The notes under the pieces are model-generated. The model had not been told where the DNA came from. It saw nothing but the letters and a program-made list of their open reading frames with translations, and made no database searches. Of a stretch of 50,216 bases of DNA, positions 1 to 8,624 are shown piece after piece (the first letter of the stretch is position 1; every line of letters begins with the position of its first letter). The stretch is taken from contig JAGRFX010000006.1 in assembly GCA_020445805.1 (NCBI GenBank), forward strand, positions 1 through 50,216, written 5' to 3'. The DNA is from Rhodocyclaceae bacterium. GTDB taxonomy: Bacteria; Pseudomonadota; Gammaproteobacteria; Burkholderiales; Rhodocyclaceae. A program made the position numbers and the translations under genes.

Positions 1-452
1 TGGGCTTCTGCTCCGACGACGAGTACGAGGAGTTCTTCCGCAGCGTCACCGAGTTCGAGAAGATGCTGGTTCGCTCGGGCATCATCCTGATCAAGTACTG
101 GTTCTCGATCACCGACGAAGAGCAGCACCGGCGCTTCCTGATGCGTGTCCATGATCCGCTCAAGCAGTGGAAGCTCTCGCCCATGGACATGGAGTCGCGC
201 CGCCGCTGGGAGACCTACACCAAGGCCAAGGAGGTCATGATCGAGCGCTCGCACATCCCGGAGGCCCCCTGGTGGGTGGTGGAGGGGGTGGATAAGAAGC
301 GCGCGCGGCTGAACTGCATCGCCCACCTGCTGAGCCAGGTGCCCTACCAGGATATCGCCCAGCCCGCGGTGGCCCTGCCCGAGCGGGAATTCCACCCCAA
401 CTACATCCGGATCCCCATCCCCGACTCCATGATCGTGCCGCGCCGCTACTGA
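1..452 (+). CDS. ppk2: Polyphosphate kinase 2 family protein, C-terminal part (5' end outside window)
   Basis: PPK2 enzymes move phosphate between polyphosphate and nucleotides in the cytoplasm. The frame is open from the window edge to a TGA at 450-452, giving about 149 residues. The stretch HDPLKQWKLSPMD, followed by a conserved Trp/Lys-rich segment (ETYTKAKEVM, then PWWVVEGVDKKRARLN), is characteristic of the C-terminal half of PPK2. The Walker A region lies upstream of the window, so the class (ADP- or AMP-preferring) cannot be told. It is one of several phosphate-metabolism genes in the window, but it lies about 10 kb from the C-P lyase cluster and need not be linked to it. Confidence 0.9.
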   Translation, partial: GFCSDDEYEEFFRSVTEFEKMLVRSGIILIKYWFSITDEEQHRRFLMRVHDPLKQWKLSPMDMESRRRWETYTKAKEVMIERSHIPEAPWWVVEGVDKKRARLNCIAHLLSQVPYQDIAQPAVALPEREFHPNYIRIPIPDSMIVPRRY

Positions 453-689
453 GGCCGCCGCGCCGGCTGGCGCCGTTTTCGCCTGTGGTGCCTGGTTGCC
501 TGTGCCGGGGGCGAACCGCGCACCGCGAAGGCCCGGCGACGCTGCGTGACCGGTTGCACACGGTCAAGGTGGGAACGGCGTTCGCCGGATGCTATCCTGC
601 GTCTCGATTCCGTAACATTTTGCAAAGCGCCGATCCGGGCGGTCCTCGGACCGTTCGGCCCCTGTCGGCGTGAACAGACGAGTCGAGAC

Positions 690-1799
690 ATGGAGCCAGG
701 CACCGAAGATCTGACCCTCTTTTTCCGTCGGGAAGTTCCGCCCGCGGAGGCCCAGGGCGACCGCGCCTGGTACCTCGTGATGGTCGAGGGCGGCGAACCC
801 GGCCGACGCATCCGGCTGGCCGAGCAGGCCCTGGTCATCGGGCGCTCCGGCCCGGTGGACCTGCTCCTGAAGGACCCGGAGATCTCGCGCCGGCACTGCA
901 CGGTCGGCGTCGATCCGCAGCTGGGCGCGGTGGTCAGCGACCTCGGATCCACCAACGGCTCCTTCATCGATGGCCGCCCGGTCCGTGGCACCGAGATCCT
1001 CGACGCCAACAGCTTTCTGCAGATCGGTGGCCACGTCTTCCGCTGCGAACGGCTGACGGCCGCCGAGGCCAACCTCGTCGCCGTGCACGAAGAAGACATG
1101 AAGCGCGCGCGGGACTACGTGCACGCGCTGCTGCCGTCCCCGATCGCGAGCGGGCCTGTCCAGGTGGATTGGGCCTTCGTGCCCTCGGCGCAGCTGGGGG
1201 GCGACGCCTTCGGCTACCACTGGATCGACGATCGCTACTTCGCCATGCACCTCATCGACGTATCCGGGCATGGGGCGGGCGCGGCACTGCATGGCGCCTC
1301 GATCACGGCCCTGCTGCGCAACCAGGCGCTGCTGTCGCAGGAGCGGCGACCCGAGCGCATCGTGGCTACGCTCAACGACAGCTTCTCGATGGACGACCAC
1401 GCGCAGATGTGCTTCACGGTGTGGTGCGGTGTCTACGACAGGGCAACCCGCCAGCTGGCCTACTGCTCGGCGGGTCACCCGCCCGCGCTGCGCCAGAGCG
1501 CGGGCCGGCCGCTGTTCGAACACCTGCATACCCCCAACATGGTGGCGGGGGTACTGGAAGGCTACGCGTACCGCTCCGCTGCGGTGGAGATTGCACCGGG
1601 GGATGCGCTCTACGTGTTCAGCGACGGTGCCTTCGAGGTCCGCGACGAGAACGGCTGCGAGGGCCTGCTGGACACCTTCGTCGATGTGCTGGCGCACACC
1701 GGCGGCGAGCCTGAGGTGGTGCTCGAGCGGATGAGGGCACGCGCCATGACTCCGGTGCTCGACGACGATTTCACGATGCTGCGTTTCCGCTTCGACTGA
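690..1799 (+). CDS. FHA domain-PP2C (SpoIIE/RsbU-type) serine phosphatase
   Basis: A 369-residue cytoplasmic phosphatase expected to dephosphorylate the STAS protein encoded next. The FHA domain occupies roughly residues 25-115 and shows the phosphothreonine-binding signature (IGRSG, ISRRHC, STNGSFIDG). The PP2C/SpoIIE domain follows from about 145 to the end, with the metal-binding motifs LGGDAFG and DVSGHG and the closing DDDFTML. The frame is open further upstream, but ATG 690 places the FHA domain at a normal distance from the N terminus; earlier starts would add residues with no resemblance to the family. The FHA input implies that a Ser/Thr kinase controls it. The STAS and HATPase genes follow in the same direction. 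Confidence 0.85.
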   Translation: MEPGTEDLTLFFRREVPPAEAQGDRAWYLVMVEGGEPGRRIRLAEQALVIGRSGPVDLLLKDPEISRRHCTVGVDPQLGAVVSDLGSTNGSFIDGRPVRGTEILDANSFLQIGGHVFRCERLTAAEANLVAVHEEDMKRARDYVHALLPSPIASGPVQVDWAFVPSAQLGGDAFGYHWIDDRYFAMHLIDVSGHGAGAALHGASITALLRNQALLSQERRPERIVATLNDSFSMDDHAQMCFTVWCGVYDRATRQLAYCSAGHPPALRQSAGRPLFEHLHTPNMVAGVLEGYAYRSAAVEIAPGDALYVFSDGAFEVRDENGCEGLLDTFVDVLAHTGGEPEVVLERMRARAMTPVLDDDFTMLRFRFD

Positions 1800-1833
1800 T
1801 CGGTCGTAGCGTCATCAAGCCGTAACCGGTCCC

Positions 1834-1861
1834 GGGGTTCAATCGAGGAGATTGCAACCCC
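1834..1861 (+). promoter_or_regulatory. Intra-operon stem-loop between phosphatase and STAS genes
   Basis: GGGGTT (1834-1839) pairs with AACCCC (1856-1861), and CAATC (1840-1844) pairs with GATTG (1850-1854). One base (C1855) is bulged and the loop is GAGGA. No T run follows, so it is not a standard intrinsic terminator. It ends 14 bases before the STAS start codon and could set relative expression or mark an RNA processing site. Confidence 0.45.
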
Positions 1862-1875
1862 GTTCAGGAGCACAC

Positions 1876-2214
1876 ATGGAAGTACAGGACATTGGGCAGG
1901 ATGCGGTTCGGGTCACCTTTCACGGACGACTCGACGCGCAGACCGTTGACCAGCAGGAAACGCGCTTTACGGCCCAGGTGGCGAACTGCGGCCGGCATGT
2001 GCTGGTGGATCTCTCCGACGTGAGCTTCGCCGCGTCCATGGCACTGCGGATGCTGATCTCCAACGCCCGGGTCGTGGTTCGCCGGGGCCACCGCATGGTG
2101 GTGTTCGGCGCCACCGGCGCGGTCGGCGAGATGCTGGGCCACGCGGGCATCTCCGAGCTGGTCCAGATCGTAGATGACGAAACGGCGGCCCTGGCCCTGA
2201 CCGCCGCGGCCTGA
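1876..2214 (+). CDS. STAS-domain anti-sigma factor antagonist (RsbV/SpoIIAA-like)
   Basis: A 112-residue single STAS domain. The motif DLSDVSFAAS carries the conserved phospho-acceptor serine, here Ser54, at the position used in SpoIIAA and RsbV. In this family the unphosphorylated form binds the switch kinase and releases its target. ATG 1876 is chosen because a Shine-Dalgarno CAGGAG sits at 1865-1870 and the domain begins at once; an ATG eight codons earlier lacks this. The stop codon overlaps the next start codon (TGATG), so the antagonist and its kinase are translationally coupled. The usual Gly after the phospho-serine region is replaced (SMAL rather than STGL), a minor departure. Confidence 0.85.
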   Translation: MEVQDIGQDAVRVTFHGRLDAQTVDQQETRFTAQVANCGRHVLVDLSDVSFAASMALRMLISNARVVVRRGHRMVVFGATGAVGEMLGHAGISELVQIVDDETAALALTAAA

Positions 2215-2636
2215 TGTTGCTCCAGACGCCGCCCTTCGAGCTGGAACTGCCCCTGGCCGACGGCCCCCTCGAGCGGGGCTGGCCGGCCATCGAGCGCTTT
2301 CTCGAAGCGGGCGGCCTCGCGCCGCGGATCCAGTTCGTGGCGGGCCTGGTTTTCGAGGAGACCGTCACGAACATCCTGCGGCACACCGCGGCAGGACAAT
2401 GTTCGGTGGTGCGCGTGGTGCTCGAACCCGACCAGGAGACCCTGCGCATGGCGATCCTCGACGACGGGCCCCCGTTCAATCCGTGCGCCGCACAGGCCGA
2501 GGCCCCGGCGGGGGCGTCCGAGCTGTCCGACGGTGGGCGCGGCATCCTGCTGATGCGCAGCATGTGCCGGTCGATGCACTACCGGCGCGACCATGACTGG
2601 AACCGGCTCGAAGTCCTGATCACGGCCCAGCCCTGA
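2214..2636 (+). CDS. RsbW/SpoIIAB-like serine kinase / anti-sigma factor (HATPase fold)
   Basis: A 140-residue GHKL-type ATPase. The N box is visible as FEETVTNILRH (about residues 43-53), the G1 box as ILDDGPPFNP, and the ATP-lid glycines as DGGRGILLMRSM. These are the marks of anti-sigma kinases that phosphorylate a STAS antagonist. Together with the two genes upstream it makes a complete partner-switching set: phosphatase, antagonist, kinase. No sigma factor lies nearby, so the output target is not shown by the window; it may be a response other than transcription. Confidence 0.85.
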   Translation: MLLQTPPFELELPLADGPLERGWPAIERFLEAGGLAPRIQFVAGLVFEETVTNILRHTAAGQCSVVRVVLEPDQETLRMAILDDGPPFNPCAAQAEAPAGASELSDGGRGILLMRSMCRSMHYRRDHDWNRLEVLITAQP

Positions 2637-2681
2637 GGGTGCGCCAGGCCAGCCCGGTCCGACAGGCCGGCGGCCCGTGCT

Positions 2682-3257
2682 TCACTGCACGAGGCCGGGA
2701 TCCGGCTCGCTCCGGTCGAGGATCATCAGTTGCCAGCCGCGGGGGCCGGGGGCGCCCACCGGCACGAAGCCGCGCTCGGCGAAGCGGCCTGGACTGCGGC
2801 ACGAGACCAGGACCCGGCCACCCGGCAGTCGGGCATCGAGCCACGCCAGCCGGGCGTCCACCAGGGCCCGCGCGAGGCCCTGTCCGCGCGCTTCGGGTGC
2901 GACCGCCGTGCGGAACAGGATGTGGGTGTCCGATGCCCAGTCGGCCGCCTTGATGCCGGCCACGCCCAACACCTGCTCCCCGCGCCGGGCCACGAAGAAC
3001 TGCCGGTAGCGATGGCCCGAACGCGGCATCAGCTCGTCGAGGATCTGGCCCAGCGGATAGCCGTGGGTGGCCTGGAAGGCGTGGGTGATCAGTCGCGCGA
3101 TGGCGAGGCAGTCATCGAAGGGGCCGAGGGGCTCGATCCGCCAGGGGGCGGCAGGTCGGGCGGCGAGAAGCGTGTGCCAGCCCGGGTCGGCCTCGGTCTG
3201 GGCATCCGCATGGGCAGCGGAAACTGGCAGGTGGTCCACGCGCGCACTCCCGTCCAT
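2682..3257 (-). CDS. GNAT family N-acetyltransferase
   Basis: A 191-residue protein whose C-terminal 130 residues have the GNAT fold: a central strand with VAGIKAADWASDTHILFRT, then the acetyl-CoA binding loop VAPEARGQGLARALVDA, and the closing RFAERGFVPVG. The substrate cannot be told. The N-terminal 35 residues look unstructured, so the true start could lie downstream; no internal ATG with a good ribosome site stands out. It converges with the RsbW-like kinase gene, 45 bases away. Confidence 0.7.
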   Translation of the reverse strand: MDGSARVDHLPVSAAHADAQTEADPGWHTLLAARPAAPWRIEPLGPFDDCLAIARLITHAFQATHGYPLGQILDELMPRSGHRYRQFFVARRGEQVLGVAGIKAADWASDTHILFRTAVAPEARGQGLARALVDARLAWLDARLPGGRVLVSCRSPGRFAERGFVPVGAPGPRGWQLMILDRSEPDPGLVQ

Positions 3258-3325
3258 CGCGATGCCGCCATTCTTGGGGGCTTGCGCGTCAGGGCGGTGT
3301 CAGTCGTGTTGCGGTTCCGCGGCAA

Positions 3326-3835
3326 TCAGGCAGCGAGCGCGTCGCCGGTTTCGCGGGGGAGCAGATGCAGGGCGACCTGGCGCACGCCGTCGAAGATGGC
3401 CGTGGCCTTGCGGCGCGCCGCGAGCTCCGTGAGCACCTCGAGGGTGGCGTGCAGCTGGGCCGGCGTCTCGACGCTGGCCAGCAGTTCCCGCGGGCCCAGG
3501 TCGCCGCCGAAGATCATGGGGCAGGTCTCGAGCAGGTGCAGCTTGGCCAGGGCCAGGCTGCGGCGCCCTGCGGCCAGGGCCTGGGCGGTGGTCGGCCGGG
3601 ACGCCACCTCGTCGGCCACGGTCAGCAGTCCATCGTCCAGCAGCGCGGACAGGTCGGCATCCGAACCCCCGATGGAACCTGCGATGTCACGCAACTGGCC
3701 GCGGGTATAGCGGCCATTGGCGGCAATCAGCAGCTGCCGCCGGATGCGGGAAAGACCCCGCGCCCGGGAGCGAACCTCATCCTCGCCGGCGGGCGTCTTG
3801 CGAGGGCACTGGGTCAGCAGTTCGGGCGTGGGCAT
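3326..3835 (-). CDS. Hypothetical helical protein
   Basis: A 169-residue soluble protein I do not recognise. Residues about 25-75 (SRIRRQLLIAANGRYTRG and what follows) have the rhythm of a winged helix-turn-helix: a helix, a short turn, then a second helix and the segment LSALLDDGLLTV. The rest is Ala/Leu-rich helix. There is no signal peptide or membrane segment. Codon and amino-acid use match its neighbours. It sits between the acetyltransferase and the sensor kinase gene, with 56 bases to the kinase stop codon. A regulator is possible but unproven. Confidence 0.6.
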   Translation of the reverse strand: MPTPELLTQCPRKTPAGEDEVRSRARGLSRIRRQLLIAANGRYTRGQLRDIAGSIGGSDADLSALLDDGLLTVADEVASRPTTAQALAAGRRSLALAKLHLLETCPMIFGGDLGPRELLASVETPAQLHATLEVLTELAARRKATAIFDGVRQVALHLLPRETGDALAA

Positions 3836-3891
3836 CGTCGCGGTTCCAGACCGGGGAGCGAGTAGCCTAGCGCCGGGTTTTTGCAGTGCAA

Positions 3892-5292
3892 TTACGACTT
3901 TTGGATAGTGTGTCCGGCGGGCAGCAGCGGAAAGCGAATGGCGAAGGCGATGCCGCGCCCATCGAGGCCCTCGGCCGTCGACAGCGTGCCGCCGAGCCGG
4001 CGTGTGGCCTCGCGGACGATGGCCAGTCCGAGGCCGGCCCCCGGGCTGTCCGCGCCGGCGCCCCGGTGAAAGCGTTCGAACAGGCGGGCCTGTGCCTCAG
4101 GGGAGATGCCGGGACCGTCGTCGGCCACGCTGAGCAGGGCGTCGGAACCGTCGAGGCCCAGCCTCACGAGGACCCGCCCTCCGAGGCGGCCGTAGGCGAT
4201 GGCATTGCGGACGAGATTCTCGACCACCGAGTGCAGTGCGCCGCTGTCGTTCCGGCCCGGGAGCGCGTCGGGCCCCTCCAGCGCCAGTTCCACGCCGCGG
4301 GCCTGGGCCTGGGGCAGCAGCGCCAGAAGCACGTCCTGGATGATCGCGGCCAGGTCGGCAGGCGCTGGATGCTCCGGTCGGAACGGCGACTCGAGACGGG
4401 CCAGTTCGAGCATCTGGTGCACCAGATTGGAGGCCCGGCTGGCGGCCTTCTCGAGACCGCTGCGGGCGCGCTGCCGCTCGTCGTCGTCGCTCGCCACGAG
4501 CAGTGCGTGGGCTTCGGCTGACATGACGGCCAGGGGGGTGCGCAGCTCGTGGGCCGCGTCATGGACAAAGCTGCGTTCCCGCGCGATGGCCTCGCGGGCC
4601 CGGTCCAGCAGCTGGTCGAAGGCGCGGCCGATCGGCGCGAGTTCGGCATGCCGGAAGCGGGTGGTCAGCGGCGTCAGATCGTCCGAAGCACGCTGTGATA
4701 CCGCATCGGCGAACGCGCGAAGCGGGCGCAGGCCGTTACGGACCGCCAGCCAGAGCGGCAGCGCGACGATCGGGAGCGCCAGCGAGATGGGCCCGAGGAG
4801 GTCCGCCGCCAGAATCTGTAGTGCGGTCCGATTGTCGATGGCGGGGTCGAGCACCACCAGGCACCAGGGCCCGGCGCGGTGCTCGATCCGCCAGTAGTCC
4901 CTGTCACCGACCCGCGTGGGCGCGGTGTCCCGGCCGCAGGATTCGCCCGTGGCGCGAAGATCGGGCGAGTCATAGACCGACGCGCCGGCCGTCGTCTCCA
5001 GATGAAAGAGCAGGGGCGGGCGGCGAGCGCCTTCGGTGCTCCCCTGTCTCAGGGCGTTGTACTGGATGTCGGAGGCCGTGAGCACGGCCACGGGGGCTTC
5101 GTCGGCGGCAGTCGTGGGCAAGGACGCGAGCACGGCGCCAGCCAGCTGGACGAGGGGCGTGCGATCGCTGACCTGCCGCCGGAACTCGAGGAAGTCGCGG
5201 GCGAGCAGCACCAGCCAGACCAGGCCGATGGCACACAGCAGCACGCCGACCGTACGGCGGGCGAGCGAGGGACCGGGCCACAGCCGAGTCAC
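3892..5292 (-). CDS. Sensor histidine kinase (QseC/PmrB-like layout)
   Basis: A 466-residue inner-membrane kinase. There is one transmembrane helix near residues 13-32 and a second near 155-175. They enclose a periplasmic sensor of about 120 residues with two cysteines that could form a disulfide (in GESCGRD and GPWCLVV). A HAMP-like linker follows. The H box HDAAHELRTPL has the phospho-accepting His248, followed by the N box VENLVRNAIAYG and the G boxes DDGPGI and GAGLGLAIV. Its start codon overlaps the stop of the response regulator gene by four bases. The signal is unknown; the nearest co-regulated candidate is the divergent lipoprotein operon at 6022. Confidence 0.9.
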   Translation of the reverse strand: MTRLWPGPSLARRTVGVLLCAIGLVWLVLLARDFLEFRRQVSDRTPLVQLAGAVLASLPTTAADEAPVAVLTASDIQYNALRQGSTEGARRPPLLFHLETTAGASVYDSPDLRATGESCGRDTAPTRVGDRDYWRIEHRAGPWCLVVLDPAIDNRTALQILAADLLGPISLALPIVALPLWLAVRNGLRPLRAFADAVSQRASDDLTPLTTRFRHAELAPIGRAFDQLLDRAREAIARERSFVHDAAHELRTPLAVMSAEAHALLVASDDDERQRARSGLEKAASRASNLVHQMLELARLESPFRPEHPAPADLAAIIQDVLLALLPQAQARGVELALEGPDALPGRNDSGALHSVVENLVRNAIAYGRLGGRVLVRLGLDGSDALLSVADDGPGISPEAQARLFERFHRGAGADSPGAGLGLAIVREATRRLGGTLSTAEGLDGRGIAFAIRFPLLPAGHTIQKS

Positions 5293-5954
5293 TCCGGGTC
5301 TCCCGTCTCGAGCAGATAACCCACACCGCGGATCGTGCGGACCCTTGCCGGGCCGATCTTGCGGCGCAGGTTGGAGAGGTGCACTTCGATCGTGGCGTTG
5401 TCGAGCGGGTCGCCCAGCGGATCCATGCGGCTGGCGAGTGCGCGCTTGGCCACGGCCTTGCCCGGCTCCCGGGCGAGTTCGCAGAGCAGCTGGAACTCGC
5501 GGGGCGAGAGCTCGAGTTCGTGGCCGTCGAGCCAGGCCTGATGGGCGCGTGGAGAGAGGCAGAGCTTGCCGGCCCGCCAGAACTCGTCGGCCTGTCGCGC
5601 GCTGCGACGGACGACCGCCCAGATGCGCGACAGCAGCTCGGCCATCGCGAAGGGCTTGACCAGGTAGTCATCGGCGCCGCCATCGAGGCCGGCGAGCCGG
5701 TCTTCGAGGGCCGAACGGGCGGTGAGCACGATGACCGGCAGGGCCGAGCCCCGCTGCCGCCAGCGTCGCAACAGGCTCAGGCCCTCGCCGTCGGGCAGCG
5801 ACAGGTCCAGCAGGACGCAGTCCGCGTGGAGGTCCTCGAGCGGGGGAACGTCCACCAGGCGCCGCAGCCAGAGGCTGGACATGCCTTCGGCCTTCAGTGC
5901 GGCGATGAGCGCAGGGCCCAGGCCGGTGTCGTCTTCGATGATGACGATATGCAT
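5289..5954 (-). CDS. OmpR/PhoB-family response regulator
   Basis: A 221-residue transcription factor and partner of the downstream kinase. The receiver domain starts MHIVIIEDD, with the acidic pair D8/D9, phospho-acceptor Asp50 in VLLDLSLPDGEG, and the conserved Lys in YLVKPF. The C-terminal winged helix shows the family features (LSPREFQLL, LSNLRRKIG, IRGVGYLLE). ATG 5954 begins exactly at the receiver domain; the frame runs about 90 codons further upstream, but that extension is not receiver-like. It is divergent from the serine hydrolase operon, a plausible target across the 67-base gap. Confidence 0.9.
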   Translation of the reverse strand: MHIVIIEDDTGLGPALIAALKAEGMSSLWLRRLVDVPPLEDLHADCVLLDLSLPDGEGLSLLRRWRQRGSALPVIVLTARSALEDRLAGLDGGADDYLVKPFAMAELLSRIWAVVRRSARQADEFWRAGKLCLSPRAHQAWLDGHELELSPREFQLLCELAREPGKAVAKRALASRMDPLGDPLDNATIEVHLSNLRRKIGPARVRTIRGVGYLLETGDPE

Positions 5955-6021
5955 GGCGGGATTGTAGGGGCTGGATCCTTTGGCCTTTCTAAAGGTTGTG
6001 TTGCGCAGACTGCGCCCCATC

Positions 6022-7836
6022 ATGCAATGGAGATTGCCTGTGACATCACGACCTGGACTTGAACCACGCTGGGCATGGCCCTCCCTGATCTGCCTGTGGC
6101 TGGGCGCCTGCGCCGGCGCACCGGCCGGGCCCGCGCGGAGCCTGCATGGCGACCAGGCTGCAGCCACGGCCCAGCTGCAGGCCCTGATCCGCCAGGAGAT
6201 GCGTTCGGCGGACATTGCGGGGCTGAGCATTGCCGTTGTCGAGGATCAGTCCGTGCTGTGGGCACACGGCGAGGGCTGGGCCGACCGGGCCGGCGGGCAG
6301 GCAGCCGCACCCGACACCCGTTATCGGATGGGCTCGATCTCGAAGCTCCTGACGGCGACCGCAGCCGTGCGCCTGGCGCAGGAGCGGCGCCTCGACCTCG
6401 ATGCCCCGGTTTCGGCCATCCTGCCGGAGCTCGCCATGCGCGACCGCTTCGCGCACGGCGGCCCGGTCGGATTCTCGCTACGCCAGTTGCTGAGCCACCA
6501 CGCCGGCCTGCCGCGGGATCTTCCCGACGGGATGTGGGGACGGCCGGGTGAAACCCATCGCGAGCTGGTGGGCCGGCTGGCGAGCGTGGAACTCGCCTAT
6601 CCGCCCGGCCAGGTGTTTCACTATTCGAACCTTGGTCCGAGCCTGGTCGGGGTCGCCATCGAGCGGGCCTCGGGCCTTCCCTTCGACGCCTACCTCCGGC
6701 GCAGCGTCTTAGAACCGCTGGGGATGGTGGGCGCGCGCTTCTCCGCCGCGCCGGATCCGCACGCGCCGGCGGCAAGGCCCTACCACGGGCTGCAGGAAGG
6801 GACGGAACCTGTACTGCGCGACGTGCCGGCCGGTGGTCTCGAGGCCAGTGTGCTCGACATGTCGCGATTCCTCTCGGCGGTGTTCGATCCGCGCGGCGGG
6901 GTTCTCGATCCCACCTGGGCGGCGCAGATGCTGTCCGCACAGAACGAGGGGGTCGTGTTCGACTTCGACCTCAAGGTCGGTCTTGGCTGGATGCTCGCCG
7001 CCGGCGACCCCGGGGTGCCGCGCGAGGCCGGGCCGGTGATCGGGCACGACGGCGCGACGGTGCATTACCGGAGCCGCCTGCTGGCGCTGCCCCGGCATCG
7101 GCTCGGGGTGATCGTGGCGAGCAACAGCGATACCGCTGGTCCTTCAGTGGACCGGATTGCCGAAGCGGCGCTGGCCCTGTTCCTCGAGGCACGTACCGGC
7201 CTGCGGCCACGGGCTGCGGTCCCGTCGCCGGTCCTTGCCGAAGGCTGGGGCGAGGCGGCGTGGGCGCGGTGGTGCGGTGACTACACCACGGCCGCCGGCC
7301 ATGTCCGCGTGATCCGGTCCGGCCACCGGCTCGTCGCCCGGATCGCCGACATGGAGGTCGAGTTGATCCCGAGCCGCGAGGGCTTCGCCATTCCACGGCG
7401 TCGCCTGTTCGGGATCTTCACCCTGCCGAAGGATGACTTCGGCGGGCTGCGGCTCGAACGTCGGGCGGTGTCGGGGCGCGAGCTGTTGCTGGCGCACCAG
7501 GGTGATCGCACGCTGCTGATGGGAGAACGCCTGAGTCCGTCCATCGGTGAAACGGGGCCCCGGCCCTCTCCGGGGCTCTATCGAACGATCGCGGACGAGG
7601 CGCAGGCCGTGCCCCGCGCGTCGGTTCGAATCACCGAGGCGCGGGGCCTGTGGCTGGCCGAGACCTCCGACCCGGAAGCCCCTGACGAGATCGTGGATGT
7701 GACGGTCCTGCGTCCTGTCGGCCCGCTACGGGCAGAGCGGCTGGGGGTGCTCGCATCGGGCGGGGAGGTGGTCCGATGGGACCCGAGCGGGCGGGCGCTC
7801 GACTTTGCTGGAATTCCCATGGAGCGCGTCGAATGA
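6022..7836 (+). CDS. Serine hydrolase lipoprotein, beta-lactamase/penicillin-binding class C family
   Basis: About 604 residues. A lipoprotein signal ends in LGAC with acyl-accepting Cys30, so the enzyme should sit in the periplasm or outer membrane. The class C catalytic set is present: Ser105 and Lys108 in SISK, the Tyr in HYSNLG, and the HDG triad in GHDGATVH. Residues from about 400 on form an extra C-terminal region seen in esterase/D-peptidase relatives rather than in true beta-lactamases. The start is uncertain: ATG 6022 lacks a clear ribosome site, and upstream TTG or GTG codons are in frame. Its stop overlaps the next start (ATGA), so the two are coupled. Antibiotic resistance should not be assumed. 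Confidence 0.8.
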   Translation: MQWRLPVTSRPGLEPRWAWPSLICLWLGACAGAPAGPARSLHGDQAAATAQLQALIRQEMRSADIAGLSIAVVEDQSVLWAHGEGWADRAGGQAAAPDTRYRMGSISKLLTATAAVRLAQERRLDLDAPVSAILPELAMRDRFAHGGPVGFSLRQLLSHHAGLPRDLPDGMWGRPGETHRELVGRLASVELAYPPGQVFHYSNLGPSLVGVAIERASGLPFDAYLRRSVLEPLGMVGARFSAAPDPHAPAARPYHGLQEGTEPVLRDVPAGGLEASVLDMSRFLSAVFDPRGGVLDPTWAAQMLSAQNEGVVFDFDLKVGLGWMLAAGDPGVPREAGPVIGHDGATVHYRSRLLALPRHRLGVIVASNSDTAGPSVDRIAEAALALFLEARTGLRPRAAVPSPVLAEGWGEAAWARWCGDYTTAAGHVRVIRSGHRLVARIADMEVELIPSREGFAIPRRRLFGIFTLPKDDFGGLRLERRAVSGRELLLAHQGDRTLLMGERLSPSIGETGPRPSPGLYRTIADEAQAVPRASVRITEARGLWLAETSDPEAPDEIVDVTVLRPVGPLRAERLGVLASGGEVVRWDPSGRALDFAGIPMERVE

Positions 7837-8624
7837 AGCTCGTGATCCGTTTCGTGTTCTGCCTGGGCGTGCTCGCCGCGGGCTGCGCCCACCCGCCGAC
7901 CCCCCTGGAGTCGGCCCGCGAGGCCGTCGGCGTGGAGGGGCCCGGAAAGATCCCGGTCGTGCTGCAGAGCGGTCTGGGAGATGGCACGGAAGCCTGGGAT
8001 GTCCTGGCGCCGATGCTGCGGGACCGGTACCGGGTCGTGCGCTTCGACCGGCCCGGCTACGGCGGCGCGAAGGCGACGCCGGGGCCGCGTGATCCGTGCA
8101 CGATCGCCGATGAGACCCGTGAGCGGCTGCTGGCGGCCGGGATCCGGCCCCCCTGGCTGCTGGTGGGGCACTCGCTGGGGGGCTTGTACCAGTATGTGTT
8201 TGCACGCCGCTACCCGGCGGAGGTGGCCGGCCTGGTGCTGCTGGACCCGACCCACCCGCGGCACTGGGAAACCATCCAGCAGGAGCAGCCCTCCCAGGCA
8301 GCGGTCCTCAAGGGCCTGCGTCGTCTGGTGTTCTCCGAGACGGCCCGCCGCGAGTTCGATGACCAGGCCGGCTGCCTCGACGGGCTCGATCAGCGCAAGC
8401 CGTTGTCAACGCCCGCACGGATTCTGGTCAGTGACCGGCCGGCCCCCATGGAGGATGCGTCCTTCCGGGCCATGCTGGACCGCCTGCGGCGGGACTGGCT
8501 GGGTCTGCTTGCCGCGCCGGGACTGACGGTCATCTGGGATTCGGGGCACTACATCCAGAAGGAGGCGCCTGGCGATGTGGTGCAGGCCATCGATGCGCTG
8601 GCCGCAGGGGAGAGCGCTCGATGA
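7833..8624 (+). CDS. Alpha/beta hydrolase lipoprotein
   Basis: A 263-residue hydrolase with a lipobox LAAGC (Cys18). The nucleophile elbow GHSLGG gives Ser114, the oxyanion region is QSGLGDG, and a late DSGHYIQ supplies the likely catalytic His. The family includes esterases, lipases and haloperoxidase-like enzymes; the substrate is not shown. ATG 7833 is the start because it lies inside the stop of the preceding gene (ATGA) and is followed directly by the signal sequence; an earlier in-frame ATG would hide that signal. Its own stop overlaps the next gene by four bases. Confidence 0.8.
   Translation: MKLVIRFVFCLGVLAAGCAHPPTPLESAREAVGVEGPGKIPVVLQSGLGDGTEAWDVLAPMLRDRYRVVRFDRPGYGGAKATPGPRDPCTIADETRERLLAAGIRPPWLLVGHSLGGLYQYVFARRYPAEVAGLVLLDPTHPRHWETIQQEQPSQAAVLKGLRRLVFSETARREFDDQAGCLDGLDQRKPLSTPARILVSDRPAPMEDASFRAMLDRLRRDWLGLLAAPGLTVIWDSGHYIQKEAPGDVVQAIDALAAGESAR

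Noticed and set aside
6022-7836. Antibiotic-resistance beta-lactamase
   Set aside because: The class C motifs are present, but the lipoprotein signal and the long C-terminal part point to an esterase/peptidase relative; resistance cannot be inferred.
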